Origin: an uncultured Lachnospiraceae bacterium
Lineage (GTDB): Bacteria; Bacillota; Clostridia; Lachnospirales; Lachnospiraceae
Assembly (NCBI GenBank): GCA_947586255.1
Contig: CANPXP010000008.1
Span: forward strand, 1-64,000
DNA length: 64,000 nt
Direction of reading: 5' to 3'
In this document: positions 24,800-34,510 of the stretch, in pieces
Numbering within the stretch: position 1 is the first letter of the stretch
How the letters are laid out: every line of letters starts with the position of its first letter
Position numbers and translations under genes: made by a program
Notes under the pieces: model-generated
What the model was told of the DNA's origin: nothing
The model's input: only the letters and a program-made list of their open reading frames with translations
The model's database searches: none

Positions 24800-27436
24800 A
24801 TGAAACCCTACGGTGTAAATGAACTGCGCAAGATGTTCCTCGACTTTTTTGAGAGCAAGGGACATCTGAAAATGAAGAGCTTTTCGCTGGTGCCGCACAA
24901 CGACAACAGCCTGCTTTTGATCAACTCCGGTATGGCGCCGTTAAAGCCGTATTTTACAGGGCAGGAGATCCCGCCGAGAAGGCGCGTCACCACCTGCCAG
25001 AAATGTATCCGCACCGGCGATCTGGAGAATGTGGGAAAGACGGCGAGACACGGCACCTTCTTTGAGATGCTCGGCAACTTTTCTTTCGGGGACTATTTCA
25101 AGAAAGAGGCGATTTCGTGGTGCTGGGAGTTCCTGACGGAGGTGGTGGGCTTAGACCCCGACAGACTCTACCCGTCCATCTATGAGGAGGACGACGAGGC
25201 GTTCGAAATCTGGAACAAGGAGATCGGTATCGCCCCGGAGAGGATTTTCCGCTTCGGCAAGGAGGACAATTTCTGGGAGCACGGTTCCGGCCCCTGCGGT
25301 CCCTGCTCGGAGGTCTATTACGACAGGGGAGAGAAGTACGGCTGTGGCAAGCCGGGCTGTACCGTGGGCTGCGACTGCGACCGCTACATGGAGATCTGGA
25401 ACAACGTCTTCACCCAGTTTGACAATGACGGCAAGGGCAATTATACGGAGCTGATTCAGAAGAATATCGACACGGGTATGGGGCTGGAGAGACTGGCGTC
25501 CGTCGTGCAGGATGTGGATTCCATCTTCGACGTGGACACGGTGCTTGCGCTGCGCACCAGAGTGTGCGAGATCGCGGGCGTGGAGTATAAGAAGGATTAC
25601 GACACGGACGTCTCGATCCGTATTATCACCGATCATATCCGTTCCGCGACTTTCATGATCTCCGACGGCATCATGCCCTCCAACGAGGGCCGCGGCTATG
25701 TGCTGCGGCGCATCATCAGGCGGGCGGCCAGACAGGGCAGGAAGCTGGGCATACAGGGCGTATTCCTCTCCGACTTGGCGGGCACTGTCATCGAGGGCTC
25801 CAAGGACGGCTATCCGGAGCTGGAGGAGAAGAGAGAGTTCATCTTCAACGTGCTGACCCAGGAGGAGAACAAATTCAACAAGACCATCGATCAGGGCTTG
25901 AGCATTCTCGCCGAGATGGAAGAGGCGATTGAACGGGAAGGGAAGAAGCAGCTAGCCGGCGCGGAGGCGTTTCGGCTGTACGACACCTACGGTTTCCCGC
26001 TGGATCTGACGAAGGAAATCCTGGAGGAAAAAGGTTTCAGCGTGGACGAGGAGGGCTTCAGGGCATGCATGCAGGAGCAGAAGGACAAGGCCCGCAAAGC
26101 CCGCAAGGTGACGAACTACATGGGCGCGGACGTGACTGTGTACGAGTCCATCGATCCCTCTGTCACGACGGAATTTGTGGGATATGACAACCTGACATAC
26201 GATTCCAGGGTGACGGTGCTCACCACCGAGACGGAGCTGGTGGAGGCGCTGACGGACGGTCAGACGGGCACCGTGATCGTGGAGCAGACGCCTTTCTACG
26301 CTACCATGGGCGGCCAGGAGGGCGATATCGGCGTGATCGCCACGGCGGAGGGCGAGTTCCGGGTAGAGAATACCATTAAGCTGCTGGGTGGCAAGGTGGG
26401 ACATATCGGCAGAGTGACCAAGGGGATGCTCAGGGCGGGCGACACCGCCACCCTGTCCGTGGATAAGGACAGGAGGAGCAGCACCTGCAAGAATCACAGC
26501 GCTACGCACCTTCTGCAGAAGGCACTGCGGGAAGTGCTGGGCAGCCATGTGGAGCAGGCGGGCTCCTATCAGGACGGCGAGAGGACGCGCTTTGATTTCT
26601 CCCACTCAGCGGCGATGACGCCGGAAGAGCTGCGGAAGGTGGAGCGGATCGTCAATGAGAAAATCGCGGAGAACCTTCCGGTCGAGACGAAGATCATGAG
26701 CATAGAGGACGCGAAGAAATCCGGGGCTATGGCGCTCTTCGGCGAGAAATACGGAGACACGGTGCGCGTCGTCGGTATGGGCGATTTCTCCAGAGAGTTA
26801 TGCGGCGGCACCCATGTGAAGTCCACGGGGATGATCGGCTCCTTCAAAATTCTGTCCGAGTCCGGCGTGGCTGCGGGCGTGCGCCGAATCGAGGCGGTGA
26901 CGGGCGACAATGTGACCGCGTATTACCGAAAGCTGGAGGAACAGCTGCACGAGGCGGCGGCGGCGCTCAAGACATCGCCGGCCAATCTGGTGGAAAGGTG
27001 CGAGCATCTGATGGCGGAGCTAAAGGCGCTGCAGAGCGAGAATGAGTCCTTAAAGAGCAGGGCGGCCAAGGACGCGCTGGGCGACGTCATGGATCAGGTG
27101 CAGGAGATCGGCGGCGTGAAGCTGCTGGCCTCCAGAGTATCCGGCGTGGATATGAACGGTCTGCGCGAGCTGGGCGATCAGCTGAAGGAGAAGCTCGGCG
27201 AGGGCGTGGTGGTATTGATTTCCGACATCGACGGCAAGGTCAATATGATCGCCATGGCTACAGACGGCGCGATGGCGAAGGGCGCTCACGCCGGCAATCT
27301 GATCAAGGGAATCGCGGCGCTCGTAGGCGGTGGCGGCGGCGGAAGGCCGGGAATGGCTCAGGCCGGCGGCAAGAATCCCGCGGGGATCGACGACGCGCTG
27401 GCGGAGGCTGCCAGAGTGCTGGCGGGTCAGCTGTAG
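24800..27436 (+). CDS. alaS: Alanyl-tRNA synthetase
   Basis: An 878-residue AlaRS. The class II aminoacylation core is at the N-terminus (LRKMFLDFFESKGH; RTGDLENVGKTARHGTFFEM). The editing domain that clears mischarged Ser and Gly has the zinc ligands His566 and His570 (NHSATHLLQ) and Cys668 and His672 (LCGGTHV). The C-Ala domain ends with the Gly-rich GGGGGGRPGMAQAGGK. Full length for the family. It follows glyS by 72 bases, and no T-box leader is seen. A GC-rich hairpin CCGCCG-aaac-CGGCGG lies just past the stop (27447-27462) but lacks a T tract. Confidence 0.98.
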   Translation: MKPYGVNELRKMFLDFFESKGHLKMKSFSLVPHNDNSLLLINSGMAPLKPYFTGQEIPPRRRVTTCQKCIRTGDLENVGKTARHGTFFEMLGNFSFGDYFKKEAISWCWEFLTEVVGLDPDRLYPSIYEEDDEAFEIWNKEIGIAPERIFRFGKEDNFWEHGSGPCGPCSEVYYDRGEKYGCGKPGCTVGCDCDRYMEIWNNVFTQFDNDGKGNYTELIQKNIDTGMGLERLASVVQDVDSIFDVDTVLALRTRVCEIAGVEYKKDYDTDVSIRIITDHIRSATFMISDGIMPSNEGRGYVLRRIIRRAARQGRKLGIQGVFLSDLAGTVIEGSKDGYPELEEKREFIFNVLTQEENKFNKTIDQGLSILAEMEEAIEREGKKQLAGAEAFRLYDTYGFPLDLTKEILEEKGFSVDEEGFRACMQEQKDKARKARKVTNYMGADVTVYESIDPSVTTEFVGYDNLTYDSRVTVLTTETELVEALTDGQTGTVIVEQTPFYATMGGQEGDIGVIATAEGEFRVENTIKLLGGKVGHIGRVTKGMLRAGDTATLSVDKDRRSSTCKNHSATHLLQKALREVLGSHVEQAGSYQDGERTRFDFSHSAAMTPEELRKVERIVNEKIAENLPVETKIMSIEDAKKSGAMALFGEKYGDTVRVVGMGDFSRELCGGTHVKSTGMIGSFKILSESGVAAGVRRIEAVTGDNVTAYYRKLEEQLHEAAAALKTSPANLVERCEHLMAELKALQSENESLKSRAAKDALGDVMDQVQEIGGVKLLASRVSGVDMNGLRELGDQLKEKLGEGVVVLISDIDGKVNMIAMATDGAMAKGAHAGNLIKGIAALVGGGGGGRPGMAQAGGKNPAGIDDALAEAARVLAGQL

Positions 27437-27500
27437 GCGCGTGCGGCCGCCGAAACCGGCGGATCATAGCCGGCAGATGACAATAACAGAAATTTAGTGG

Positions 27501-27528
27501 TTGACGCATAACCAAATTGTGGTATAAT
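27501..27528 (+). promoter_or_regulatory. Promoter for rpsU
   Basis: TTGACG at 27501-27506 and a perfect TATAAT at 27523-27528, 16 bases apart: one of the strongest promoter matches in the window. Confidence 0.8.
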
Positions 27529-27603
27529 CTACATTGTATGTGAAGAAAATAACCCGATCAGTCGAAATGCTTGTCAGGGACTGAAGGGAGGTCAGGTGCG
27601 AGA

Positions 27604-27780
27604 ATGTCGAACGTAATCGTCAAAGAGAACGAGACTTTGGACAGTGCGTTGCGCCGCTTCAAGAGAAGCTGTGCAAAGGCGGGTATCCAGCAGGAGATTC
27701 GTAAGAGAGAGCATTACGAGAAGCCCAGCGTAAGACGCAAGAAGAAGTCCGAAGCAGCGAGAAAACGCAAATACAACTAA
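27604..27780 (+). CDS. rpsU: 30S ribosomal protein S21
   Basis: A 58-residue S21: [20 protein letters not shown], then the basic tail [19 protein letters not shown]. Length is normal. An upstream in-frame ATG at 27571 would add 11 residues not found in S21; AGGGAGGT at 27585-27592 lies between the two and supports 27604. It is a single-gene unit with its own promoter and terminator. Confidence 0.97.
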   Translation: MSNVIVKENETLDSALRRFKRSCAKAGIQQEIRKREHYEKPSVRRKKKSEAARKRKYN

Positions 27781-27792
27781 GAAATGCCTGAG

Positions 27793-27826
27793 ACAGACCC
27801 GGAAGAAATTTCGGGTCTGTTTTTCT
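27793..27826 (+). terminator. Intrinsic terminator of rpsU
   Basis: ACAGACCCG (27793-27801) pairs with CGGGTCTGT (27812-27820), followed by TTTTC. Confidence 0.9.
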
Positions 27827-27965
27827 CTGTCGAATTTCCGGCCGCATAAAACGGGCATGTCCGTGGCATAACCGCCGCCCCGGCACAATATGATAGATAG
27901 TAAGGAAGCGCCGCGGTATCCCGAGTGGAAGTCCGCGGCAGATATGCGGGAGTGAAGCGACAGGA

Positions 27966-29150
27966 ATGCGAACGACTGGAAAACGTATTGCGGCATGGAT
28001 TCTGACCGGCTGTCTCGTGCTGGGTATCGGGTTTTCGCGGACGACGCTGTGCGCGTATGCCGCGCCGGATGTGACGACGCCGTCCTATATTGTCATGGAG
28101 GCGTCCACCGGACAGGTGATCTGCGAACAGGACGCGGACACGCGCAGGAGCCCGGCGAGCATCACGAAGATCATGACGTTACTCATCACCTTTGAGCACA
28201 TCAAGAGCGGCAGGATCAGCCTGGACGATCTTGTCACCACGAGCGCCTACGCCAAGTCGATGGGCGGCTCGCAGGTTTTCCTGGAGGAGGGAGAGTCGCA
28301 GACGCTGGACACGATGCTCAAGTGCATCACCGTCTCGTCCGGCAATGACGCCAGCGTGGCGGTGGCGGAGTACATAGCGGGAAGCGAGGGCGAATTCGTC
28401 AAGCTGATGAATGAGAAGGCCGATGAGCTGGGACTGCAGAACACACATTTTGAGGATTGCTGCGGGCTGACAGACTCCGACGATCACTTTTCCTCGGCCA
28501 GAGACGTGGCGATCATGTCGAGAGAACTTATTACGAAGTACCCGGAGATTTTCGACTACACGCAGATCTGGATGGAGGATATCGAGCACAGAACAAATGC
28601 AGGAACTTCGACGTTCACGCTGTCCAGCACCAATAAGCTGTTGAAGCAGTACGAGTGGGCCACCGGGCTGAAAACGGGCTCCACCTCCAAGGCGCTCTAC
28701 TGTCTGTCGGCCACGGCCGAGCGGGACGGCATGGAGCTGATCGCCGTGCTGATGGGCGCGCCGGACAGCAAGACGCGCTTTCAGGACGCCATATCGCTGC
28801 TCAATTACGGCTACAGCGTCAGCCAGATGTACCGGGATGAGAATCGGGATCCTCTGCCGGATGAAAAGGTAGAGGGCGGCGTCGGGGAGACGCTGCATCT
28901 TACCTATGAAGGGCCCTTTGTCTATCTGGACACTAAGGGAAGCAATCTGAGCCAGGTACAGAAGGAAATCAGCCTGCCGGAGAGCGTCGAGGCGCCGATC
29001 GCCGAGGGAGACGCCATCGGCGAGGCGGTGTATAAGATCGACGGCACAAGGATCGGCAGTGTGTCCATTCTGGCCGCGGGCAGCATGGATAAGGCCGGTT
29101 ATAAAGATTACTGGAAAAAGGTCTGGCTTCGGTACCTGATGAAGAGATGA
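27966..29150 (+). CDS. dacF: D-alanyl-D-alanine carboxypeptidase (PBP5/DacF type)
   Basis: A 394-residue serine peptidase that trims the terminal D-Ala of peptidoglycan stem peptides. A signal peptide (residues 1-32, ending CAYAA) directs export. Active-site motifs: S65-I-T-K68 in SPASITKIM, SGN in VSSGNDAS, and KTGS in GLKTGSTSKAL. A C-terminal beta domain and a final hydrophobic/basic segment (KDYWKKVWLRYLMKR) fit the membrane-associated DacF/DacA layout. The 185-base gap upstream contains the rpsU terminator and a GCCGCGG/CCGCGGC stem (27910-27939) in the probable leader. Confidence 0.92.
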   Translation: MRTTGKRIAAWILTGCLVLGIGFSRTTLCAYAAPDVTTPSYIVMEASTGQVICEQDADTRRSPASITKIMTLLITFEHIKSGRISLDDLVTTSAYAKSMGGSQVFLEEGESQTLDTMLKCITVSSGNDASVAVAEYIAGSEGEFVKLMNEKADELGLQNTHFEDCCGLTDSDDHFSSARDVAIMSRELITKYPEIFDYTQIWMEDIEHRTNAGTSTFTLSSTNKLLKQYEWATGLKTGSTSKALYCLSATAERDGMELIAVLMGAPDSKTRFQDAISLLNYGYSVSQMYRDENRDPLPDEKVEGGVGETLHLTYEGPFVYLDTKGSNLSQVQKEISLPESVEAPIAEGDAIGEAVYKIDGTRIGSVSILAAGSMDKAGYKDYWKKVWLRYLMKR

Positions 29151-29183
29151 GTGGTTTGGGCGATGCGAACAGAAGTTCACAGA

Positions 29184-29213
29184 TTGCTAAGATGTGCCGT
29201 TGTGTGATATACT
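29184..29213 (+). promoter_or_regulatory. Extended -10 promoter for the phosphoesterase-scpAB operon
   Basis: TTGCTA (29184-29189) and TATACT (29208-29213) with an 18-base spacer; TGA directly before the -10 box makes it an extended -10 type. Transcription would begin near 29220, which rules out the earlier in-frame start at 29194. Confidence 0.65.
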
Positions 29214-29253
29214 TTATAAGTTATTCGGATATGGCGGCGTATGGAGCGTGGAT

Positions 29254-30135
29254 ATGACAGAGCTTCTCTTAATCCTGGTGGGAATAGCAATCGTGATTTG
29301 CCTGCTCACAGCAGTGTGGGACAGCAACAGATTCGTCACGGTATCCTATGAGATCCTGTCGGATCGGGTGACGAAGCCGTGCCGATTTGTTCTGCTGGCA
29401 GATCTGCATAACAAGTCGTTCGGAAGAGACCATGAAAGGCTGATCAGGGAGATAGACCGGATAGCGCCGGATGCGGTTCTGGTGGCGGGGGATATGCTGA
29501 CCGCCGTGAAGGGAAAGTCCTGTGAACCGGCCCTCTCCCTGATGCGGCAGCTGGCGAAACGGTACAGGATTTACTACGGCATGGGAAACCATGAGTACAG
29601 GCTGCAGCTGTATCCCGAGCAGTACGGAGACGTCTATGACAGGTACGTATCCGGATTGTCCGAGGCGGGGATTGCACTGCTGATCAACGAGAGCGTCTAT
29701 CTGCCGGAATACAACATCGCCATCTGCGGAGCGCAGATCGACAAGCGCTTCTACAGGAGATTGCGCAAGTATCCCATGGATGCGGACTATCTCACAAGGC
29801 TGCTGGGAGAGCCGAGGCGGGACGCCTGCCAGATCCTGATCGCGCACACGCCGCAGTATTTTGAGGAGTATGCCGCCTGGGGCGCAGATGTGGTGGTGTC
29901 GGGACATGTGCACGGCGGGATCATACGGCTTCCGGTACTGGGCGGCCTGCTTTCTCCGAACATGACTTTTTTTCCGAAATATGACGGCGGCAGATTTGTG
30001 AGCGGCAGGACAACGATGATCCTGAGCAGAGGGTTGAGTTCCCACACGCCGCCGGTCAGACTCTTCAACCCGGGCGAGCTGGCGGTGATCACCATAACGC
30101 CGGAACCGGCGCGCGGGCAGAAAGGACAGGCATAG
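29254..30135 (+). CDS. Membrane-anchored metallophosphoesterase
   Basis: A 293-residue calcineurin-like phosphoesterase with an N-terminal membrane span (LLILVGIAIVICLLTAVW). The two-metal motifs are complete: ADLHN, VAGDML, GNHEY, then H in IAHTP and GHVHGG. The group includes YaeI/YkuE-like lipid A and cell-wall related enzymes, but the substrate here is unknown. GGAG (29243-29246) is 7 bases from the ATG. The stop is 1 base before scpA, so the three genes are co-transcribed. Confidence 0.88.
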   Translation: MTELLLILVGIAIVICLLTAVWDSNRFVTVSYEILSDRVTKPCRFVLLADLHNKSFGRDHERLIREIDRIAPDAVLVAGDMLTAVKGKSCEPALSLMRQLAKRYRIYYGMGNHEYRLQLYPEQYGDVYDRYVSGLSEAGIALLINESVYLPEYNIAICGAQIDKRFYRRLRKYPMDADYLTRLLGEPRRDACQILIAHTPQYFEEYAAWGADVVVSGHVHGGIIRLPVLGGLLSPNMTFFPKYDGGRFVSGRTTMILSRGLSSHTPPVRLFNPGELAVITITPEPARGQKGQA

Positions 30136-30136
30136 G

Positions 30137-30922
30137 ATGGCAATTCCGATCAAGCTTGAGGTGTTTGAGGGACCGCTGGATCTGCTCCTGCACCTGATCG
30201 ATAGGAACAAGGTGGACATCTACGATATACCGATCGTGGAGATCACGGAACAATATATGGATTATATCCGTCAGATGGAGACGGAGGACATGAACGTCAT
30301 GAGCGAGTTCCTGGTCATGGCCGCGACTCTGCTTGACATCAAGTGCAGAATGCTTCTGCCCAAGGAGGAGACCGAGGAGGGCGAGGAGGAAGATCCCAGG
30401 GCCGAGCTGGTGGAGAAGCTGCTGGAGTACAAGATGTGCAAGTACATGTCCTATGAGCTGCGGGACCGCATGGTGGACGCGGAGCGCAGTTTCTACAAAT
30501 GCCCGACGCTGCCGAAGGAGGTGGCCGATTACCGTCAGCCCGTCGATTACGAGGAGCTGATCGGGGATATGACGCTCGCGAAGCTGCATGAGATTTTCAG
30601 ACAGGTCATCAAGCGGCAGGAGGACAAGATTGATCCCGTCCGGAGCACCTTCGGCACGATCGAGAAGGACGAGATCGACATGGAGCTGAAGACCACCTTT
30701 GTGGAGGCCTATGTGCGCAGTCACAGGACGTTCAGCTTCCGAAAGCTTCTGGAAAAACAGAACAGCAAGATGGAAGTGATCGTCACGTTCCTGGTGATCC
30801 TGGAGATGATCAAGACGGGACGGATCGGAATCGAGCAGGAGGACACGTTCGCGGATATCATCATCACGGCGAGGGATGCGCATGACAATGCGCCGCTGCA
30901 GCTCACATCGGTCTCGGAGTAA
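30137..30922 (+). CDS. scpA: Segregation and condensation protein A
   Basis: A 261-residue kleisin that bridges the Smc dimer. The start IPIKLEVFEGPLDLLLHLI and the C-terminal winged helix (FRKLLEKQNSKMEVIVTFLVILEM) are characteristic, with a very acidic central linker (KEETEEGEEEDP). AAAGGA at 30121-30126 supports the ATG. It is followed by scpB after 25 bases, as in nearly all Firmicutes. Confidence 0.96.
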   Translation: MAIPIKLEVFEGPLDLLLHLIDRNKVDIYDIPIVEITEQYMDYIRQMETEDMNVMSEFLVMAATLLDIKCRMLLPKEETEEGEEEDPRAELVEKLLEYKMCKYMSYELRDRMVDAERSFYKCPTLPKEVADYRQPVDYEELIGDMTLAKLHEIFRQVIKRQEDKIDPVRSTFGTIEKDEIDMELKTTFVEAYVRSHRTFSFRKLLEKQNSKMEVIVTFLVILEMIKTGRIGIEQEDTFADIIITARDAHDNAPLQLTSVSE

Positions 30923-30947
30923 GACTGCGCGGCAAGAGGGAAGAGAT

Positions 30948-31517
30948 ATGGAGAGAGCGAAGGCAAAAGCGGTACTGGAAGCGATTCTGTTCACAATGGG
31001 CGACTCGGTCGGCATAGACAGTCTCGCCGCGGTGATAGAAGAGGATAAGGAGACGACGAAGAACATTCTGGACGAGATGGCGGAGGACTACGCCGCCGAC
31101 GACCGGGGCATCGGCCTGGTCACGCTGGACGACGCCGTGCAGATGTGCACGAAGGGAGAGCTGTACGAATATCTGATTAAAATCGCCAAAGCGCCCAGGA
31201 AATTCGTGCTGACGGACACCCTGCTCGAGACGCTGTCCATCATAGCGTACAAGCAGCCGGTTACGAGACTGGAGATCGAGCGCGTCAGGGGCGTGAGCTG
31301 CGACCATGCGGTCAATAAGCTGCTGGAATACGACCTGATTACGGAGGTGGGGCGCATGGACGCGCCGGGGCGGCCGCTTCTGTTCGGGACAACGGAACAG
31401 TTTCTCAGGAGCTTCGGCGTGAAGTCTCTGGAGGATCTGCCGGAGCTGAATGCGGTGCAGATCGAGGAATTCAAGCAGCAGGCGGAATCCGAGGTGCAGA
31501 TGCGGCTCGACGTGTAG
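30948..31517 (+). CDS. scpB: Segregation and condensation protein B
   Basis: A 189-residue winged-helix protein that binds ScpA in the Smc-ScpAB condensin. The family blocks LEAILFTMGDSV, LETLSIIAYKQPVTRLEIE and LITEVGRMDAPGRPLLFGTT are present. AGAGGGA upstream supports the ATG at 30948; the frame is open further upstream inside scpA but without a better start. Confidence 0.96.
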   Translation: MERAKAKAVLEAILFTMGDSVGIDSLAAVIEEDKETTKNILDEMAEDYAADDRGIGLVTLDDAVQMCTKGELYEYLIKIAKAPRKFVLTDTLLETLSIIAYKQPVTRLEIERVRGVSCDHAVNKLLEYDLITEVGRMDAPGRPLLFGTTEQFLRSFGVKSLEDLPELNAVQIEEFKQQAESEVQMRLDV

Positions 31518-31588
31518 CAGGGCCTGTCTGCCGTCATACGGACAGCGTATGCGCATATATTTAATCGAGAAGACATCGGGACGGATAT

Positions 31589-32914
31589 ATGCGTATTTTG
31601 AGAGAAGTGAGACATACAGTATCGTTACATACAGGGATTGCTCTGCGCAGGGCGGCCGCCGTTGTTTCGGCGTTCGCCCTGTTTTGCGTGCCGCTTGTCC
31701 GGATATATGCGCAGGAGGACGGCCGTGAATATACCGCGCCTGACGCGCCGGCCGGCGCGGCTGAGGAAGAGACGGAAGAAGGGTCGGAGCGGGAAGAACT
31801 GCAGCTGTACGCGCAGGCCGCGGTTCTCATGGACGCCGATTCGGGGCGCGTGCTGTACGGAAAGAATGAGAGAGACGTCCTTCCGATGGCGAGCACCACA
31901 AAGATTATGACCTGTATTCTGGCCCTGGAGTACGGGAATGCGGACGACATTGCGGAGGTGTCCTCCTACGCGGCCGGCATGCCGAAGGTTAAGCTGTATG
32001 TGAAGCCGGGGGAGCAGTACAGACTCGGGGATCTGCTCTACTCGCTCATGCTGGAATCCCACAACGACTCCGCGGTGGTGATTGCCGAGGCGGTGGGCGG
32101 CAGCGTGGAGGAATTCGCCGCCATGATGAATCGAAAGGCGCGGGATATCGGCTGCTTTGACACTTACTTTATCACGCCCAACGGTCTGGACGCGGTGGTC
32201 AACGAGACGGGGAAGACGCATTCCACCACGGCCGAGGATCTGGCGAGGATCATGGCCTACTGCGTGACGGATTCGCCGGCGAGAGAACGTTTCCTGGAGA
32301 TCACGCAGACGCTGAGCTACGATTTTACGGATGTCAGCGGACAGAGGAGCTTTCACTGCGACAATCACAATGCCTTTCTCGGCATGATGAAGGAGGCGGT
32401 CTCCGGCAAGACGGGCTTTACCAACAGCGCCGGCTACTGCTATGTGGGAGCCGTGGAGAGCGACGGGCGCGTCTTCACCGTGGCGCTTCTGGCCTGCGGC
32501 TGGCCGAATAACAGAAACTATAAATGGAGCGACATGAAGAAGCTGGCGGCGTACGGGATGGAGCGCTATAGGTATGTGGATATCCGTGAACATCATGAGT
32601 TCCGGGATATTCCGGTGGTGGGCGGGGTGGACCCGGCGACGGGGAAGCCGTACCGTGAAGCCCATGTGGCGCTGCGGGAGGAGGAGAGCGAAAGTATGCC
32701 GTATCTGCTGAGCGACGCGGACCGGGTGGAGGTGAGCGTGCGGACGGCCGACGCGCTGCGGGCGCCGGTGTACGCCGGGCAGCAGGCCGGTACGGTGCGT
32801 TATTATCTGAACGGCGAGCTTGTGAGGGAGATTCCGGTGGTCACCGGGGAAGCGGTGCGGGAGCGCACCTATGCCTGGATATGCGGATATCTCTTACAGA
32901 TTTTCCTGCTCTGA
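31589..32914 (+). CDS. Second D-alanyl-D-alanine carboxypeptidase
   Basis: A 441-residue exported penicillin-binding protein of the same family as the gene at 27966, but clearly diverged. The signal segment (LRRAAAVVSAFALFCVPLVRIYA) precedes an acidic linker. Motifs: S102-T-T-K105 in MASTTKIMT, SHN in ESHNDSAV (SHN replacing the usual SGN) and KTG in GKTGFTNSAG. A C-terminal beta domain ends in a short hydrophobic piece (WICGYLLQIFLL) in place of a classic amphipathic anchor. The ribosome site is weak. It follows scpB by 71 bases and ends at a terminator. Confidence 0.88.
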   Translation: MRILREVRHTVSLHTGIALRRAAAVVSAFALFCVPLVRIYAQEDGREYTAPDAPAGAAEEETEEGSEREELQLYAQAAVLMDADSGRVLYGKNERDVLPMASTTKIMTCILALEYGNADDIAEVSSYAAGMPKVKLYVKPGEQYRLGDLLYSLMLESHNDSAVVIAEAVGGSVEEFAAMMNRKARDIGCFDTYFITPNGLDAVVNETGKTHSTTAEDLARIMAYCVTDSPARERFLEITQTLSYDFTDVSGQRSFHCDNHNAFLGMMKEAVSGKTGFTNSAGYCYVGAVESDGRVFTVALLACGWPNNRNYKWSDMKKLAAYGMERYRYVDIREHHEFRDIPVVGGVDPATGKPYREAHVALREEESESMPYLLSDADRVEVSVRTADALRAPVYAGQQAGTVRYYLNGELVREIPVVTGEAVRERTYAWICGYLLQIFLL

Positions 32915-32924
32915 CATACGCGCG

Positions 32925-32953
32925 CGCAATTTGAGAAAATTTGCGATTTTTTT
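32925..32953 (+). terminator. Intrinsic terminator after the scpAB-carboxypeptidase unit
   Basis: CGCAATTT (32925-32932) pairs with AAATTTGCG (32937-32945) with one bulged T, then seven T. Confidence 0.75.
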
Positions 32954-32984
32954 GGAAAATTGGCTGGTCTGAACGGAGATTCTG

Positions 32985-32993
32985 TGTTATACT
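32985..32993 (+). promoter_or_regulatory. Extended -10 promoter for the biotin/Na+ decarboxylase operon
   Basis: TGTTATACT gives a TGn extension and a TATACT -10 box. No good -35 box is found at the usual distance. It lies about 70 bases before the first gene. Confidence 0.55.
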
Positions 32994-33065
32994 ACTTTCG
33001 TGTGTTATGCACATCGGTGAATTACGTTTTGTTTTTTATTATCATGATAAATGGAGGGCTGAAAA

Positions 33066-34493
33066 ATGAGTACTACTTCTCAAGCGAGACAAAGAATCAA
33101 TGCTTTGCTCGATGAAAACAGTTTCGTTGAGATCGGCGCGCTCGTGACGGCGCGGGCTACCGATTTTAATCTGAAACAGGCGGAAACTCCTTCTGACGGC
33201 GTTGTGACCGGCTACGGAGTGATCGACGGCAACCTTGTGTATGTGTATAGCCAGGACGCTTCCGTGCTGAACGGAACGGTCGGCGAGATGCACGCGAAGA
33301 AGATTGCGAACCTCTATGATCTGGCGCTGAAGACGGGAGCACCCGTGATCGGACTGATCGACTCCGCGGGACTTAGGCTGCAGGAGGCGACGGACGCGCT
33401 GAACGGCTTCGGCGAGATCTATATGAAGCAGGCGCTTGCCTCGGGAGTGATCCCGCAGATCACGGCGGTGTTCGGCAGCTGCGGCGGCGGGCTCGCCTTG
33501 ATTCCGGCCATGACGGATTTTGCTTTTATGGAGGAGAAGAACGGCAAGCTGTTTGTCAATTCTCCCAACGCGCTTGCCGGAAATGAAATTTCCAAATGTG
33601 ACACGTCCTCCGCTGCATACCAGAGCGAGGAGAGCGGACTGGTGGATGCGGTCGGCGACGAGGCGTCCATCCTCGCGCAGATCAGACAGCTTGTCTCCAT
33701 GCTGCCGGCCAACAACGCGGAGATCGCCGTGGATGATTGCACGGATGATCTGAACAGAACCTGCGCGGAGCTTGTAAACTGCGTGGGCGACACTTCCATC
33801 GCGCTGTCCCGCATCGCGGACGACGGCGTGTTCGTGGAGGTGAAGCAGAATTACGCGAAGGACATGGTGGCAGGTTTCCTCAGACTGAACGGAGCCACCG
33901 TCGGCGCGGTTGCCAACCGCACGCAGGTGTGCGACGAGAACGGAGAGGTGACCGAGGAATTCGATGCGGCGCTGTCCGTGAGAGGCGCCGAGAAGGCGGC
34001 GGAGTTCGTGAATTTCTGCGACGCTTTTGATATACCCGTGCTCACACTGACGAACGTTGCGGGCTTTGCGGCGACCAAGTGCGCGGAGAAGAGGATTGCC
34101 AGGGCGGTAGGAAAGCTTACATACGCTTTCGCCAACGCGACGGTGCCCAAGGTGAACGTCGTGATCGGCAAGGCGTACGGCAGCGCGTATGTGGCGATGA
34201 ACTCCAAGGCGATCGGCGCGGATATCACGATTGCGTGGCCGGATGCCGAGATCGGCATGATGGACGCGAATCTGGCGGCGAAGATTATCTGCGACGGACA
34301 AGGCTCCGACGCCATCGACGCGTGCGCGAAAGAGTATGCGGCGCTGCAGAACAATGTGAAGAGCGCGGCCGCGAGAGGCTATGTGGATCAGATCATCGCT
34401 CCGGCGGACACGAGAAAATATGTGATCGGCGCATTCGAGATGCTGTCCACGAAGAGTGAAGGGCGTCCGGACAGAAAACACGGTACGGTCTAG
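33066..34493 (+). CDS. Acyl-CoA carboxyltransferase subunit (MmdA-like) of a biotin-dependent decarboxylase
   Basis: A 475-residue carboxyltransferase with two crotonase-like halves. The oxyanion/CoA regions are visible as FGSCGGGLALIPAMTDF and VIGKAYGSAYVAMNSK. Members of this family move CO2 between a CoA thioester (methylmalonyl-, malonyl- or glutaconyl-CoA) and carrier biotin. At 475 residues it is shorter than typical methylmalonyl-CoA decarboxylase alpha subunits (about 510). It is first in an operon with OadG-, biotin-carrier-, OadB- and OadA-type genes, so it very likely feeds carboxybiotin to a Na+ pump. The acyl-CoA cannot be decided from sequence. GGAGGG lies just upstream of the ATG. 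Confidence 0.82.
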   Translation: MSTTSQARQRINALLDENSFVEIGALVTARATDFNLKQAETPSDGVVTGYGVIDGNLVYVYSQDASVLNGTVGEMHAKKIANLYDLALKTGAPVIGLIDSAGLRLQEATDALNGFGEIYMKQALASGVIPQITAVFGSCGGGLALIPAMTDFAFMEEKNGKLFVNSPNALAGNEISKCDTSSAAYQSEESGLVDAVGDEASILAQIRQLVSMLPANNAEIAVDDCTDDLNRTCAELVNCVGDTSIALSRIADDGVFVEVKQNYAKDMVAGFLRLNGATVGAVANRTQVCDENGEVTEEFDAALSVRGAEKAAEFVNFCDAFDIPVLTLTNVAGFAATKCAEKRIARAVGKLTYAFANATVPKVNVVIGKAYGSAYVAMNSKAIGADITIAWPDAEIGMMDANLAAKIICDGQGSDAIDACAKEYAALQNNVKSAAARGYVDQIIAPADTRKYVIGAFEMLSTKSEGRPDRKHGTV

Positions 34494-34510
34494 AAAGGAT
34501 GATGCTTAAT

